Origin: Bacteroidota bacterium | GTDB lineage: Bacteria; Bacteroidota; Bacteroidia; Chitinophagales; Chitinophagaceae | Assembly (NCBI GenBank): GCA_023437225.1 | Contig: JAEZGS010000016.1 | Location: 62,001-126,000, forward strand | DNA: 64,000 bases | Direction: 5' to 3' | Position numbers and translations under genes: made by a program | The notes under the pieces: model-generated | What the model saw: the letters and a program-made list of their open reading frames with translations, nothing else | Database searches by the model: none | What the model was told of the DNA's origin: nothing | Part shown: one piece after another, positions 35,596 to 44,304 of the stretch | Layout of the letters: each line of letters begins with the position of its first letter | How positions within the stretch are numbered: position 1 is the stretch's first letter

Positions 35596-36144
35596 ATGAA
35601 CAAATGTAGGGTGCAAACTTTGAAATCTGCATTATTCCTGGCTATCATCGTGATCGCCTTCAGTGCAATGAAGGACGCTGGTGAGTTGGCAAAGACAAGG
35701 TGGATCAGTTTACCGGAAGCTGAAAAAAGCTTGAAGACAGAACGCCGACCAATTCTGATCGATCTGTACACAGATTGGTGTGGCTGGTGTAAGGTAATGG
35801 ATAAGAATACCTACGGAGACGCACGGGTAGCCGCGTACCTGGATAAGAAGTTTTATGCGGTCAAATTTAATGCAGAAGGAAAAGGTGAAATTGAGTTCAA
35901 TGGCCGCCGATTCAAATTCAATCCCCAATATCGAACCCATGATTTGGCAATTTACCTGACTCAGGGCCAACTGTCGTATCCCTCAACAGTGATCATTCCT
36001 GCAGATGGATCGTCCCCGCAGGTCATCCCAGGGTATTTAAAACCCGCCGATTTTGAAAAAATATTGAAGTACTTCGGGGAGGGTCATTTCGGCAAGCTGA
36101 GTTTCCAGCAATTTGAGAGATCGTTCAAAGCCGAATGGCGTTGA
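35596..36144 (+). CDS. exported thioredoxin-like protein
   Basis: A 182-residue protein with an N-terminal hydrophobic segment (~8-24) that could be a signal peptide or anchor, then a thioredoxin fold carrying the active site DWCGWCKVMDK (near residue 60) and the cis-Pro turn SYPSTVII (near 130). It is probably a periplasmic thiol-disulfide reductase; partner unknown. The ATG at 35596 is chosen over a TTG at 35590. Confidence 0.85.
   Translation: MNKCRVQTLKSALFLAIIVIAFSAMKDAGELAKTRWISLPEAEKSLKTERRPILIDLYTDWCGWCKVMDKNTYGDARVAAYLDKKFYAVKFNAEGKGEIEFNGRRFKFNPQYRTHDLAIYLTQGQLSYPSTVIIPADGSSPQVIPGYLKPADFEKILKYFGEGHFGKLSFQQFERSFKAEWR
35601..35608 (-). promoter_or_regulatory. predicted -7 box for ubiX
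   Basis: TACATTTG on the minus strand, exact match, 24 nt before the ATG at 35576. It lies inside the first codons of the divergent thioredoxin-like gene. Confidence 0.5.
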
Positions 36145-36146
36145 GC

Positions 36147-36190
36147 TAAGTGTAATGTTTAGATATAAGCAGTTACACTTATTTCTTTAT
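36147..36190 (+). terminator. weak terminator after the thioredoxin-like gene
   Basis: TAAGTGTAA (36147-36155) pairs with TTACACTTA (36173-36181), followed by TTTCTTT. AT-rich, so moderate confidence. Confidence 0.5.
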
Positions 36191-36297
36191 AATCGGTTGA
36201 CTTACAGAAGCTAATGTTCTAATTGATTTCCATCAACAATTGTTAACGACAATAGAAATAAGTTAGTTATGCAACTAATGCATTAACATCGAAATCT

Positions 36298-36305
36298 TAT
36301 ATTTG
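36298..36305 (+). promoter_or_regulatory. orphan -7 box in a gene-free stretch
   Basis: TATATTTG, exact match. The next gene downstream is on the other strand; only a terminator follows. No TTTG at the -33 position. Confidence 0.4.
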
Positions 36306-36310
36306 ATTTT

Positions 36311-36376
36311 TCATAGGATAAGGTTTAATGGTTAATGGTATTTGATTAGTGCAGCCTCCACCCGGAGGCTTTTTTA
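36311..36376 (+). ncRNA. candidate small RNA
   Basis: The 313-bp stretch 36145-36457 has no gene. It holds, in order, the weak terminator of the preceding gene, an orphan -7 box (36298-36305) and a strong terminator (36354-36376). An RNA of about 65 nt starting near 36311 would be the product. No ORF longer than five codons lies inside. Prediction rests on promoter and terminator only. Confidence 0.3.
36354..36376 (+). terminator. intrinsic terminator without an adjacent gene
   Basis: GCCTCC-ACCC-GGAGGC followed by a T-rich tract, about 210 bp after the last plus-strand gene. Confidence 0.85.
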
Positions 36377-36408
36377 TTACCATGACGGCTAACTTGAACT
36401 CTTAACAC

Positions 36409-36434
36409 AAAAAAACCCCGGCGCTAACCGGGGC
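36409..36434 (-). terminator. intrinsic terminator of the alpha-oxoamine synthase gene
   Basis: CCCCGG (36416-36421) and CCGGGG (36428-36433), with seven A before it on the plus strand giving the T tract on the minus strand. Confidence 0.88.
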
Positions 36435-36457
36435 AAAAACTTAATATTTTATTGGGC

Positions 36458-37723
36458 CTAAGCCGTTGTATCGGCCATGTCCGGAATTGCTTCTACTTTG
36501 TATTCGCCTTCGTCCAGTTTTTTCTTTGTCTCCTCGAATGCTCTTAATGTTAACTGGATGTCCTCTTCATTATGGGCAGCCGTGGGTATCAACCTGTAAA
36601 TGATATGCCCTTTCGGGATCACAGGATACACAACAATCGAGCAGAAGATGTTATAGTTTTCGCGCAGATCCATGACCATCGCAGTTGCCTCTTCCACACC
36701 TCCTTTCATATATACCGGGGTAACAGGTGAATCAGTATTGCCGATATCAAAGCCTCGTTCTTTCAAACCCTGCTGAAGCAGTCTTACATTCTCCCACAAT
36801 TTCTCTTTCAGTTCCGGACGTGTTTTCAGCAATTCAAGCCTTTTCAGGTTACCGATCACCAGCGGCATCGGAAGGCTTTTTGCAAATATCTGGGAACGAA
36901 TGTTGTACCGGATATAATCAATGATCTCTTTGGGTCCCGCCAGAAAAGCTCCGATCGAAGCCATTGACTTGGCGAACGTAGAGAAATACAGATCGATCTC
37001 GTCCTGAATGCCTTGTTCTTCGCCCGCTCCGGCACCGGTTTTCCCAAGCGTACCAAAGCCGTGAGCATCGTCAACAAGCATACGGAACTGGTAATGACTC
37101 TTTAAAGCGGCAATTTCGCGCAGCTTACCCTGGTCGCCTGCCATTCCAAAAACACCTTCCGTAATAAGGAGAATACCTCCTGCCTGCTGTTTATCAATGA
37201 GTGCTGTTGCCCGCTGCAACTGCTTTTCGAGGTCTTCAATATCGTTGTGTTTGAACACATACCGATGTCCAGGATGAAGGCGGAGGCCGTCGATAATGCA
37301 TGCATGACTTTCTGCATCATAAACGATAACATCATGTCTGCCAACAAGCGTGTCGATGATGCTTACCATTCCCTGGTAGCCGAAGTTCAGTAATATGGCG
37401 TCTTCTTTCTGCTCAAATTTCGCAAGTTCCGCTTCCAATTGCTCGTGGTAGTTTGTGTTTCCACTCATCATGCGCGCGCCCATAGGAGTAGCTAAACCGT
37501 ACTGAGCAGCGGCTTCCGCATCGGTTTTGCGCACTTCAGGATGATTAGCCAGTCCGAGGTAATTGTTCAGGCTCCAAACGATTTTTTCCTGCCCGCGGAA
37601 TTTCATGCGACTACCAATCTCTCCTTCAAGCTTGGGGAAGGCGAAATAACCATGTGCTCTTTTCCTGTGCTGGCCAAGAGGTCCGCCGGAATTTTTGAGC
37701 AGTCTCTGAAAGATATCTGCCAT
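36458..37723 (-). CDS. alpha-oxoamine synthase (serine palmitoyltransferase/KBL-like)
   Basis: A 421-residue PLP enzyme that condenses an amino acid with an acyl-CoA. Family motifs: WSLNNYLGLANHPEV, GARMMSGNTNYHEQLE, YDAESHACIIDGLRL, MLVDDAHGFGTLG and the PLP-Lys segment FSTFAKSMASIGAFLAG. Members include serine palmitoyltransferase (sphingolipids, common in Bacteroidetes), glycine C-acetyltransferase and BioF; a short acidic C-terminal tail (~400-421) is extra. Sphingolipid synthesis is a reasonable but unproven guess. It is monocistronic, with its own promoter and terminator. Confidence 0.85.
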   Translation of the reverse strand: MADIFQRLLKNSGGPLGQHRKRAHGYFAFPKLEGEIGSRMKFRGQEKIVWSLNNYLGLANHPEVRKTDAEAAAQYGLATPMGARMMSGNTNYHEQLEAELAKFEQKEDAILLNFGYQGMVSIIDTLVGRHDVIVYDAESHACIIDGLRLHPGHRYVFKHNDIEDLEKQLQRATALIDKQQAGGILLITEGVFGMAGDQGKLREIAALKSHYQFRMLVDDAHGFGTLGKTGAGAGEEQGIQDEIDLYFSTFAKSMASIGAFLAGPKEIIDYIRYNIRSQIFAKSLPMPLVIGNLKRLELLKTRPELKEKLWENVRLLQQGLKERGFDIGNTDSPVTPVYMKGGVEEATAMVMDLRENYNIFCSIVVYPVIPKGHIIYRLIPTAAHNEEDIQLTLRAFEETKKKLDEGEYKVEAIPDMADTTA

Positions 37724-37755
37724 ATATTAAAATTTTCTTTGAAAATAAATTGCCG

Positions 37756-37763
37756 CAAAGTTA
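37756..37763 (-). promoter_or_regulatory. predicted -7 box for the alpha-oxoamine synthase gene
   Basis: TAACTTTG on the minus strand, exact match, 32 nt before the ATG at 37723. Confidence 0.5.
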
Positions 37764-37868
37764 ACGCAAACCTGCTAAAGGCTAAAGCCAATTCCGCCGC
37801 TTCTGATTAAAAGTCGCTAACATAATAAGGATTTAATGTGGCGTTTATTGTTCAACTTACCGTTCCCA

Positions 37869-37876
37869 TACCTTTG
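37869..37876 (+). promoter_or_regulatory. predicted -7 box for pafA
   Basis: TACCTTTG, exact match, 18 nt before the ATG at 37895. Confidence 0.55.
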
Positions 37877-37894
37877 TGAAAACTCCTTCAGGAT

Positions 37895-39517
37895 ATGAGA
37901 TTATTGATGTTCATTGCAGTTTGTTTTTTGACAAATCCCGGTGCAAGTCAACAGGTTGCGCAGAAAAAAGCCGCTCCGAGGCTTATTGTAGGACTTGTGG
38001 TTGACCAAATGCGGTGGGATTACTTAACCCGGTACGAAAGCAGGTATTCAAACGGAGGTTTCAAAAGGATAATTCGAGAGGGCTTCTCATTCGATAACAC
38101 GCTGATCCCATATACACCCACTTATACAGCTGCCGGTCATGCCAGCATCTATACGGGAACTGTTCCGGCCATGAACGGCATAATCGGTAACACCTGGTAT
38201 TCCCGCGAACTTGGCAGAGTGGTCTATTGCACTGACGATAGCACTGTTACAGGCGTGGGAAGCAATTCGGACGCGGGGAAAATGTCGCCGCGGAATATGT
38301 GGTCCACGAGTGTTGCCGACCAGGTACGGCTGGCAACTAATTTCCGGTCGAAGGTGATTGGCATCGCCTTGAAAGATCGCGGAGCCATACTTCCGGCAGG
38401 CCATTCAGCTAATGCAGCTTATTGGTTCGATAATGCTTCCGGTGGTTGGATAACGAGTACTTACTATACCCCGGAACTCCCTGATTGGATGAAGCGATTC
38501 AACGATAAAAAGATGCCGGACCGCTACATGTCGGCCGATTGGAACACTTTATTACCGATTGAAAGCTATGCCCAAAGCTCTGCCGACGATAAACTATATG
38601 AGGGAAGCCTCAATGGAGAAGACCAACAATTTCCGCACAGCCTTTCAAAGCTCACGAAGAATAAATACGATGTATTTCGATACACACCATTTGCCAATAC
38701 ATATACGTTTGAAGCAGGCAAAGCAGCCATCGAAGGAGAAAGTTTAGGTAAAGATGAATTCACTGATGTACTTGCATTAAGCTTTTCATCCACTGATTAT
38801 ATTGGTCATACTTTCGGACCCAACTCGATCGAAATGGAAGACACTTATCTGCGACTTGATCGGGATCTCGACGAGTTTCTCCGGTACCTCGATGCAAAGG
38901 TGGGTAAGGGGCAGTACATGCTTTTCGTTTCCGCTGATCATGGCGCTGCGCACGTGCCAGGATTTCTCAATGAGAACAGGATACCAGGCGGCTATATTGG
39001 CGAACGTGAGATTCGCGATCGTTTGAATGCAGGGTTGCAGAAAGAGCTGAATGTACAAAACGCCATTCTGGACATTACCAATTATCAGATCTATCTGAAT
39101 TACCAGGTTGTCAATGCTGAAAACGTTGATCGGATTGAAAGGGTAGTTGTAAAAGAACTTCTTAAACTGCCACAGGTTTCACAGGCATTTTCACTTCGGG
39201 ATATCGCATCGGTGCCTCTTCCTCTTAAAGTGAGAGAACGTGTACGAAATGGCTTCAATCAAAAACTTAGCGGCGATATCCAGTTTGTATTGATGCCTGG
39301 ATTCTTTAACGGGGGCTCGAAAGGAACAACACATGGAGCGTGGAATTCATACGATGCCCATATTCCCTTGTTGTGGTACGGATGGCAAATACCGCATGGT
39401 CGTTCTTCTAAAGAAGTTTACATGAGTGATATTGCTCCTACTATCGCCGCATTACTTGGAATTGAATTTACCAGTGCCTCCGTTGGCGATCCCTTGTTTG
39501 GTTCGGCGAGCAGATAA
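37895..39517 (+). CDS. pafA: PafA-type alkaline phosphatase
   Basis: A 540-residue exported phosphomonoesterase of the phosphate-irrepressible PafA class. After a signal peptide (~1-20) come the zinc ligand region GLVVDQMRWDYL, the nucleophile Thr in PYTPTYTAAGHASIYTG, the PafA-specific Asn in GIIGNTWYSRE and the Lys/Arg pair in IALKDRGAILPAGH. The second zinc site is in SFSSTDYIGHTFGP and FVSADHGAAHVPGF. The Asn and Lys-x-Arg set distinguishes PafA from phosphodiesterases of the superfamily. It releases phosphate from organic phosphates in the periplasm or outside. Confidence 0.92.
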   Translation: MRLLMFIAVCFLTNPGASQQVAQKKAAPRLIVGLVVDQMRWDYLTRYESRYSNGGFKRIIREGFSFDNTLIPYTPTYTAAGHASIYTGTVPAMNGIIGNTWYSRELGRVVYCTDDSTVTGVGSNSDAGKMSPRNMWSTSVADQVRLATNFRSKVIGIALKDRGAILPAGHSANAAYWFDNASGGWITSTYYTPELPDWMKRFNDKKMPDRYMSADWNTLLPIESYAQSSADDKLYEGSLNGEDQQFPHSLSKLTKNKYDVFRYTPFANTYTFEAGKAAIEGESLGKDEFTDVLALSFSSTDYIGHTFGPNSIEMEDTYLRLDRDLDEFLRYLDAKVGKGQYMLFVSADHGAAHVPGFLNENRIPGGYIGEREIRDRLNAGLQKELNVQNAILDITNYQIYLNYQVVNAENVDRIERVVVKELLKLPQVSQAFSLRDIASVPLPLKVRERVRNGFNQKLSGDIQFVLMPGFFNGGSKGTTHGAWNSYDAHIPLLWYGWQIPHGRSSKEVYMSDIAPTIAALLGIEFTSASVGDPLFGSASR

Positions 39518-39595
39518 TGAATATTACATAAAAGGTAATTGGCGAAAGGGCAACTGGCTTATATTTATGCAAACACAATGACAATGTTTGCAGTA

Positions 39596-42442
39596 ATGTT
39601 TAAAAAGCCGGTAGCAGTGTTGTTACTCGTGCTTACCATCGCGGGTGCGAACCTGTATGCCCAACCGAAACTCGAAGAAAAGGTTCCTATTGATCCCAAA
39701 GTGAAGATCGGAAAACTTGAAAACGGTCTTACCTATTACATTAGGCAGAATAATCGTCCTGAGAACAAGATGGAGCTGCGGCTCGTGGTGAATGCAGGTT
39801 CTATCAATGAGGATGATGATCAGCAGGGTCTCGCACATATGGCAGAGCATATGGCGTTCAACGGTACAAAGAACTTCAAGAAGAATGAACTGATATCTTT
39901 CCTGCAGGACATCGGGGTTGAATTTGGAAGCGACCTTAATGCGTACACCAGTTTCGACGAGACCGTTTATATTCTACCTATTCCAACCGATAAGAAAGAA
40001 AATATCGAAAAAGGTTTCCAGGTAATTGAAGACTGGGCCCACCAGGTGACGTACCTGGATGAAGATATAAACACCGAAAGGCCGATTATCCTGGAAGAGA
40101 GTCGCCTTGGGAAAGGTGCGGAAGATCGCATGTTCAAGAAGATTTATCCCAGATTATTTGCCGGTTCGAAATATGCGCAACGCCTGCCTATCGGAGTTGA
40201 CAGCATTATCACCAACTTTAAGCCCGATGCCATTCGCAGGTATTACAAAGATTGGTATCGCCCTGACCTGATGGCCGTTATTGTAGTAGGTGATGTTGAA
40301 CCAGCATATGCTGAACAAATGATCCGCAAACATTTCAGTTCTCTCAAGCCGGCATCTTCTGCTCGTCCAAGAGAAAATTATGAAGTGCCTGCATATAAAG
40401 AAGATGATGCCATCGTTGTGACTGATAAGGAAGCGACTAACTACAACTTTGCTGTAAACTATCCTGCATACAAAGAAGCGCCTGCTGTAACGGTGGGTGG
40501 CTACCGTGATTACATTGTTGAACGATTGTTCACATCGATGTTCAATCAGCGCTTACAGGAGCTCACTCAAAAAGAAAACCCTCCGTTCATATATGCGTTT
40601 GGAAGTTTTGATTCTTATGCAAGGGGATATAAGGCATTCAATGCTTTTGGAAGCAGTGGTAACGCCGAACCCAGGAAAGGAATGCAGGCTTTGCTTGAAG
40701 AGATTGAACGTGTAAAACGTCACGGTTTTACTGCAGCAGAATTGGATCGTGCAAAGAAATCGTTACTCAGTAGTTACGAAAGAAGTTATAACAATAGAGA
40801 TAAGAATGAATCATCGAATTATGTGCAGGAATACATTGGACATTATCTTGAACAGGAGCCGATCCCAGGGATAGAAGTTGAGTTCAAATATGCACAGGAA
40901 CTACTGCCTTCAATAAACCTGCAGGAAGTGAATGCGCTGAAGGCTGCATTTGAAAATGGAAAAAACAAATTTCTGTTTGCTTACGGTCCTGAGGCAAAAG
41001 GCAACGATAAAGTTGTGTCAGATAAAGAACTGCTCACCATCGCTGATGCGGTAGCAAAAGCGGATGTGAAGCCCTATGAAGAGAAAGCTGTTGCATCTTC
41101 ATTAATGAATTCCAAGCCGAAGGCCGGTAAGGTTGTTAGTCGCACAGCGAACGCGAAGCTTGGAACAACTGAGCTTAAGCTGAGCAATGGCATAACGGTG
41201 ACGCTGAAGCCCACAACTTTCAAAGATGATCAGATATTAATGGGCGCAACAAGGCCCGGTGGGAAGAACAATTATGGTCTTGCCGATAAATTCAACGCGG
41301 ATAATGCAGCGCAGGTAGTTATGGCAATGGGAGTTGGAGAATTTAGTCCCACTGATCTTCGCAAAGTATTGGCGGGAAAATCTGTTTCAGTGACTCCGTC
41401 GCTGGGAACTATATCAGATGGAGTTCGAGGTAATTCAAGTGTCAAAGACATCGAATCATTGTTTCAGCTCACCTATTTATATTTTACAGCACCAAGAAAA
41501 GACACAGGGTTGTTCAACAGTTACATTCAAAAAAATAAATCGCAGTTTGCTAACATAATGGCCGATCCGCAAACTGCTTTTATAGACACGATGTACAAGA
41601 CTTTGTATAACAATAACCCATTGGCTCCCGTAGGTGTTCCAAGAGCAGAAAACTATGATAAAGTAAAACTGGATCGTGCATTACAAATTTATAAAGAGAG
41701 ATTTGGTGATGCTAGCGGTATGAACTTCGTTTTCGTTGGCAGTTTTAAAAATGAAGACCTTATCCCTTACATTGAACAATACATTGCAAGTCTGCCCACT
41801 GCTGGTAAGAAGTCTGCGATAGTGGATAATAAAGTAAGACCAATCAAGGGAACAAAGGAATTGAATGTATATAAGGGAACCGAGGAACAGTCGCTCATTC
41901 TTGCATTCTACACAGGTGAAGTACCTTATTCACAGGAACTTGATCTGAAGATGAAGGCAATGAGTGAGGTGTTGAACATTCGCATCATTGAAGAGCTGCG
42001 AGAAAAAGTGCAGGGTATTTATGGCGGTGGTACTTTCACTTCAGTGGAGCGCTATCCATATTCAAACTATACACTGGTATTGCAGCTTCCATGCGGTCCT
42101 GAAAAAGTTGATACACTCATCAAAGCAGTTAATTCTGAATTTGCAAGCTTGTTGAAAGACGGACCTGCACAGAGTTATGTTGATAAAGTAAAAAAACAAT
42201 GGCTTGAATCGTATAAAACGAGCTCTAAAGAGAACGGTGTTTGGCTTAACCAGATACTCGATTCAAAGTTGAAGGGTACCAACGTTGATTATTTTGCAAG
42301 TTATCCTGCTTATGTTGAAAAGCTCACTGCTGCTGATATTCAGCAGGCTGCTAAAGTAGCGTTTGGTAGTAACAATAAATTTGTTGCAGTGTTGAAGCCG
42401 GAAAAATATGCTAACGAACAACAGGGTAAGAAAGCGTTTTAA
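39596..42442 (+). CDS. M16-family zinc metallopeptidase (pitrilysin-like)
   Basis: A 948-residue exported peptidase with two M16 pairs. After the signal peptide (FKKPVAVLLLVLTIAGANLYAQ region) comes the inverted zinc motif HMAEH in GLAHMAEHMAFNGTKNF and the third ligand Glu in LEESRLGKG. The second half (from ~500) is an inactive M16 domain (GTTELKLSNGITVTLKPT). It probably degrades peptides in the periplasm. Two earlier ATGs (39578, 39584) are possible; 39596 gives the most typical signal peptide. A near-consensus -7 box TATATTTA lies at 39560-39567. A strong terminator follows. Confidence 0.92.
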   Translation: MFKKPVAVLLLVLTIAGANLYAQPKLEEKVPIDPKVKIGKLENGLTYYIRQNNRPENKMELRLVVNAGSINEDDDQQGLAHMAEHMAFNGTKNFKKNELISFLQDIGVEFGSDLNAYTSFDETVYILPIPTDKKENIEKGFQVIEDWAHQVTYLDEDINTERPIILEESRLGKGAEDRMFKKIYPRLFAGSKYAQRLPIGVDSIITNFKPDAIRRYYKDWYRPDLMAVIVVGDVEPAYAEQMIRKHFSSLKPASSARPRENYEVPAYKEDDAIVVTDKEATNYNFAVNYPAYKEAPAVTVGGYRDYIVERLFTSMFNQRLQELTQKENPPFIYAFGSFDSYARGYKAFNAFGSSGNAEPRKGMQALLEEIERVKRHGFTAAELDRAKKSLLSSYERSYNNRDKNESSNYVQEYIGHYLEQEPIPGIEVEFKYAQELLPSINLQEVNALKAAFENGKNKFLFAYGPEAKGNDKVVSDKELLTIADAVAKADVKPYEEKAVASSLMNSKPKAGKVVSRTANAKLGTTELKLSNGITVTLKPTTFKDDQILMGATRPGGKNNYGLADKFNADNAAQVVMAMGVGEFSPTDLRKVLAGKSVSVTPSLGTISDGVRGNSSVKDIESLFQLTYLYFTAPRKDTGLFNSYIQKNKSQFANIMADPQTAFIDTMYKTLYNNNPLAPVGVPRAENYDKVKLDRALQIYKERFGDASGMNFVFVGSFKNEDLIPYIEQYIASLPTAGKKSAIVDNKVRPIKGTKELNVYKGTEEQSLILAFYTGEVPYSQELDLKMKAMSEVLNIRIIEELREKVQGIYGGGTFTSVERYPYSNYTLVLQLPCGPEKVDTLIKAVNSEFASLLKDGPAQSYVDKVKKQWLESYKTSSKENGVWLNQILDSKLKGTNVDYFASYPAYVEKLTAADIQQAAKVAFGSNNKFVAVLKPEKYANEQQGKKAF

Positions 42443-42455
42443 ATGAAGAATGCAT

Positions 42456-42488
42456 AAAAAAAACCGCTACGTTAAGTAGCGGTTTTTT
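42456..42488. terminator. bidirectional intrinsic terminator
   Basis: AAACCGCTAC (42461-42470), a 5-nt loop, and GTAGCGGTTT (42476-42485), with A-tract before and T-tract after. Serves the M16 gene and the convergent small-protein genes. Confidence 0.92.
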
Positions 42489-42509
42489 AATTTATGTACG
42501 ACGACAACT

Positions 42510-42791
42510 CTATCCCAGGCCCGGGCCAGTTTGATTGTTTCTGTCTATGCGTTTGTGACTCGGCAGATCTTCAAGATCAGAGTCGAGCGGGCCAACGTTT
42601 CCATCATCACGTCTCTGGCTGCTGCCAATGCCAGATGAATTCAACTGATCATCGATCACTCTTGCGTTCCCTTTGTTGTCAGTATTTTGAGATGACTGTT
42701 CACGGTCGGTATTCTGATCGTTATTGTCATCCCAGTTTTGATTGGATTGTTGTCCTTCTTCCGGACGATAATCTCTGTTTCTATCTGTCAT
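42510..42791 (-). CDS. small disordered hydrophilic protein
   Basis: A 93-residue protein almost free of hydrophobic residues and rich in Asp, Asn, Gln, Arg and Ser (EGQQSNQNWDDNNDQNTDRE). No fold or motif is recognised. Composition is that of hydrophilins and stress-induced disordered proteins. It lies 15 bp downstream of a second disordered protein, also of 93 residues. Confidence 0.7.
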   Translation of the reverse strand: MTDRNRDYRPEEGQQSNQNWDDNNDQNTDREQSSQNTDNKGNARVIDDQLNSSGIGSSQRRDDGNVGPLDSDLEDLPSHKRIDRNNQTGPGLG

Positions 42792-42806
42792 AGTTTTTGT
42801 TTTAGG

Positions 42807-43088
42807 TTAATGTTTGATATTTTCTTTCTGTTCGTTTTCATCAGGCTCACCTGCAGGTGCCTGTTGATGATCCTGTTTAATGGAACCTGACGAGCGAACC
42901 GGTTGTCCCGGTTGATCCTCATCATATCCACGGCCCGACAGATTATCCTGTTCACCTTCTCGTGAACCCTGTGGTGTTACCGGATCCGAGTTTTCACGTA
43001 CGTCTTCCTTTTCCACCTGGTTTTGCCTCAAGTGAACGGGCTGACTTCTGTCTTCGCCGGAAAAAGATTTAGATGATTTATTTGCCAT
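42807..43088 (-). CDS. small disordered hydrophilic protein
   Basis: A 93-residue protein rich in Glu, Gln, Ser, Gly, Asp and Pro (VEKEDVRENSDPVTPQGSRE), with no predicted hydrophobic core. It forms a two-gene unit with the protein at 42510-42791. Function is unknown; protection during osmotic or desiccation stress is a guess from composition. Confidence 0.7.
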   Translation of the reverse strand: MANKSSKSFSGEDRSQPVHLRQNQVEKEDVRENSDPVTPQGSREGEQDNLSGRGYDEDQPGQPVRSSGSIKQDHQQAPAGEPDENEQKENIKH

Positions 43089-43194
43089 TCAATTCTTTCG
43101 GGTATGTACAAAAAAATAGTGCCCGGCCCACAGATATAGTCGCGCGGCGGGGTAAAGAATTGAATGGATGAGGTCTTATTTCTACAGGCCCAGG

Positions 43195-44286
43195 CTATTG
43201 CGATGCTCTTCTGATGGATTTTGACAGAAGAAGCAGGTTCTTTTGCAATGTCTGCTTGAGATGCACTTTCATCAACTGCCCCATAGAGTGACAGGCACGA
43301 AACGCATTTGTATGGAAGTGGTTGCCCAATTCGGTTTTTAGTTGCTCAACTTTCATGTCCGATGAGATCTTGTCACGTCCCATGATGCTGAGCAATTCCA
43401 TCATTCGGTAGCGATAGGATACAAGGCGATAGGCCATCATGGTTCGTTCTTCCATTTGGTACTGTTCAATGGCTTCACGGTTAAGACATTCCGTAGTAAC
43501 CTCAACAAGCCGGCGATTCTCCTTAAAAAATTGCGGTAGGTACAGGTTCTTACGGCCTTCATAAGTTTGTTGGTCAAAATCGATCGCGCGTATCCGGTAA
43601 TTCACGTCTTCAATATCGGGAGCGATCTCTACAACAAAATTATATGCGCGCATATCGCCCAGCAATCTCACAAAGCATCGCTCATTGAATTTCACGAATT
43701 CCTTGCAGAACCGAATCTTATTTGTTGCAGGTTCTTCAAGATAGTTTTTGATGAACATATCTCCCGGAATGCCGGGAATATGTTCTTCTACAAGTGTTTG
43801 TTTGTCTGTAAAGAAAATTATGCGGTTAGGTGATAAAATATGCTCAAGTTCCAGACCATAGATCCTTGAAGCATCTGCCTGCTTTATATAAAAATGGTCT
43901 GCATTTCCATTGTAAGTATTGAAGATCTTTATGCGGAACGGATTGGAATTTCCGAAGGTGCAATAATCAATACGTGCGATGTTCAGATTTTTTTTGAAAC
44001 GCATGTTTCCTTCAGTCTTTAGAATAGCATACGTCTGTATCAATCCCTCCCTAATGAAATCATACTCCTTTGTGTCATATGATGCAGATTCCCAATGAGT
44101 ATTCTTTCCATGTTTGTCGATTAATGGAATCGAATAACTCATCCGTAAAAGGTCTTTATAACTTACAGGCAACTTTACTTCGCGTCCATGATTCAACAGG
44201 TAGGAGCGAAGCTGTTCATTGACAGGAAATATTGGTTTCTTCCTTGACGGTTTTAATAAATCATGATTTTCATTGGCACTTTCCAT
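43195..44286 (-). CDS. unrecognised protein with kinase-like signature
   Basis: A 363-residue soluble protein I cannot place in a named family. Its middle has, in order, the landmarks of a protein-kinase-like phosphotransferase: a strand with a Lys (HFYIKQAD, Lys135), a helix with Glu (GLELEH, 146/148), a hinge-like EEHIPGIPGDMF (167-178), a catalytic-loop-like GDMRAYN (Asp211 and Asn216, spaced D-x4-N as in HRDLKxxN) and AIDFDQ (Asp236) in place of DFG. There is no Gly-rich loop. The C-terminal 110 residues are helical and basic. It lies 18 bp downstream of cystathionine beta-synthase on the same strand, so probably shares its transcript. Confidence 0.6.
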   Translation of the reverse strand: MESANENHDLLKPSRKKPIFPVNEQLRSYLLNHGREVKLPVSYKDLLRMSYSIPLIDKHGKNTHWESASYDTKEYDFIREGLIQTYAILKTEGNMRFKKNLNIARIDYCTFGNSNPFRIKIFNTYNGNADHFYIKQADASRIYGLELEHILSPNRIIFFTDKQTLVEEHIPGIPGDMFIKNYLEEPATNKIRFCKEFVKFNERCFVRLLGDMRAYNFVVEIAPDIEDVNYRIRAIDFDQQTYEGRKNLYLPQFFKENRRLVEVTTECLNREAIEQYQMEERTMMAYRLVSYRYRMMELLSIMGRDKISSDMKVEQLKTELGNHFHTNAFRACHSMGQLMKVHLKQTLQKNLLLLSKSIRRASQ

Positions 44287-44304
44287 CGCACGTTATTTTG
44301 CATG

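Noticed and set aside
36311..36353. Second leader-peptide attenuator
   Set aside because: The only ORF is five codons without a run of one amino acid, and no gene follows the terminator on that strand.
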